Source: Rhizobium sp. Root483D2
Lineage (GTDB): Bacteria > Pseudomonadota > Alphaproteobacteria > Rhizobiales > Rhizobiaceae
Assembly (NCBI RefSeq): GCF_001426685.1
Contig: NZ_LMFB01000032.1
Span: 1-63,608 of the forward strand
Length of the DNA stretch: 63,608 nucleotides
Direction of reading: 5' to 3'
Shown here: piece after piece, positions 63,513-63,608 of the stretch
Numbering within the stretch: the first letter of the stretch is position 1
Layout: each line of letters starts with the position of its first letter
Position numbers and translations under genes: made by a program
The notes under the pieces: generated by a model
Told to the model about the DNA's origin: nothing
Databases searched by the model: none
What the model saw: the letters and a program-made list of their open reading frames with translations, nothing else

Positions 63513-63608
63513 GACTGTGATTGCCGAAGGTAGTCTGTCGGTCAACTAGGCCGCGCACTCATAAATCGGGTTTGCAAATCGGTTTGATTTTGATTCATTG
63601 AAGCCTTG

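Overview
The window looks like an accessory or chromid segment of a Rhizobiaceae alphaproteobacterium (Rhizobium, Agrobacterium or Neorhizobium type). The reasons are the GC-rich coding, the dense ATGA-coupled operons for CUT2 (ribose-type) sugar ABC transporters, the multi-gene non-homologous end-joining (NHEJ) locus with two ku genes and a three-domain ligD, the many small stress proteins (DUF6894, DUF2934, DUF3072, DUF892, DUF4142), and GGAAC-N16/17-(C)GTT promoters of the EcfG general-stress sigma factor type. I see no rRNA, no intact tRNA, no CRISPR array, no replication origin and no phage.

Layout. 1-4 kb: an N-truncated glutathione S-transferase, an SDR/AraC divergent pair, and a DUF3095 gene broken by one in-frame TGA. 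4-13.7 kb: catabolic cluster A. A leftward operon (FCD-type GntR regulator, ABC ATPase, permease, binding protein, DJ-1/PfpI protein) faces a rightward operon (Ldh-type 2-hydroxyacid dehydrogenase, Fe-type alcohol dehydrogenase, aldehyde dehydrogenase, esterase). 13.7-14.4 kb: gene debris with one good terminator hairpin. 14.4-24.5 kb: cluster B. A leftward operon (DeoR, FGGY kinase, ABC ATPase, permease, binding protein, ketose 3-epimerase-like TIM barrel) faces a rightward one (class II aldolase, second FGGY kinase, HAD-IIA protein). It is a complete import, epimerise, phosphorylate and cleave pathway for an unidentified rare ketose or polyol.

24.5-42.5 kb is a patchwork of regulator/enzyme pairs. 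It holds a decayed RidA, an AroQ chorismate mutase, a membrane protein, an MsrP-like molybdopterin enzyme with its cytochrome b, a TetR regulator with two matching operators, several SDR enzymes, an aldo/keto reductase, a racemase, an MFS exporter whose TetR also has two matching operators, an intact RidA, a GMC oxidoreductase, an OhrR-like MarR with palindromic operators beside a secreted hydrolase, and an SDR/NTF2 pair under a LysR. A fused scrap of histidine kinase and IS66 orfA at 42.57-42.96 kb marks a rearrangement boundary.

43-63.6 kb is a DNA-repair and stress island. The leftward operon is a small YflT-like protein, LigD, a HARP-like repeat protein and a DUF4334 protein. Diverging from it are ku and ku, then a DUF6894 protein and a UvrD-type helicase. 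Next come repair debris (SRAP/YedK pseudogene, 5'-truncated DUF892, a ku fragment), small stress proteins, a Zn alcohol dehydrogenase/SDR pair, and an envelope operon headed by a PQQ-type sugar dehydrogenase fused to a PEBP domain. Five EcfG-like promoters lie in this part and suggest that the island answers to the general stress response.
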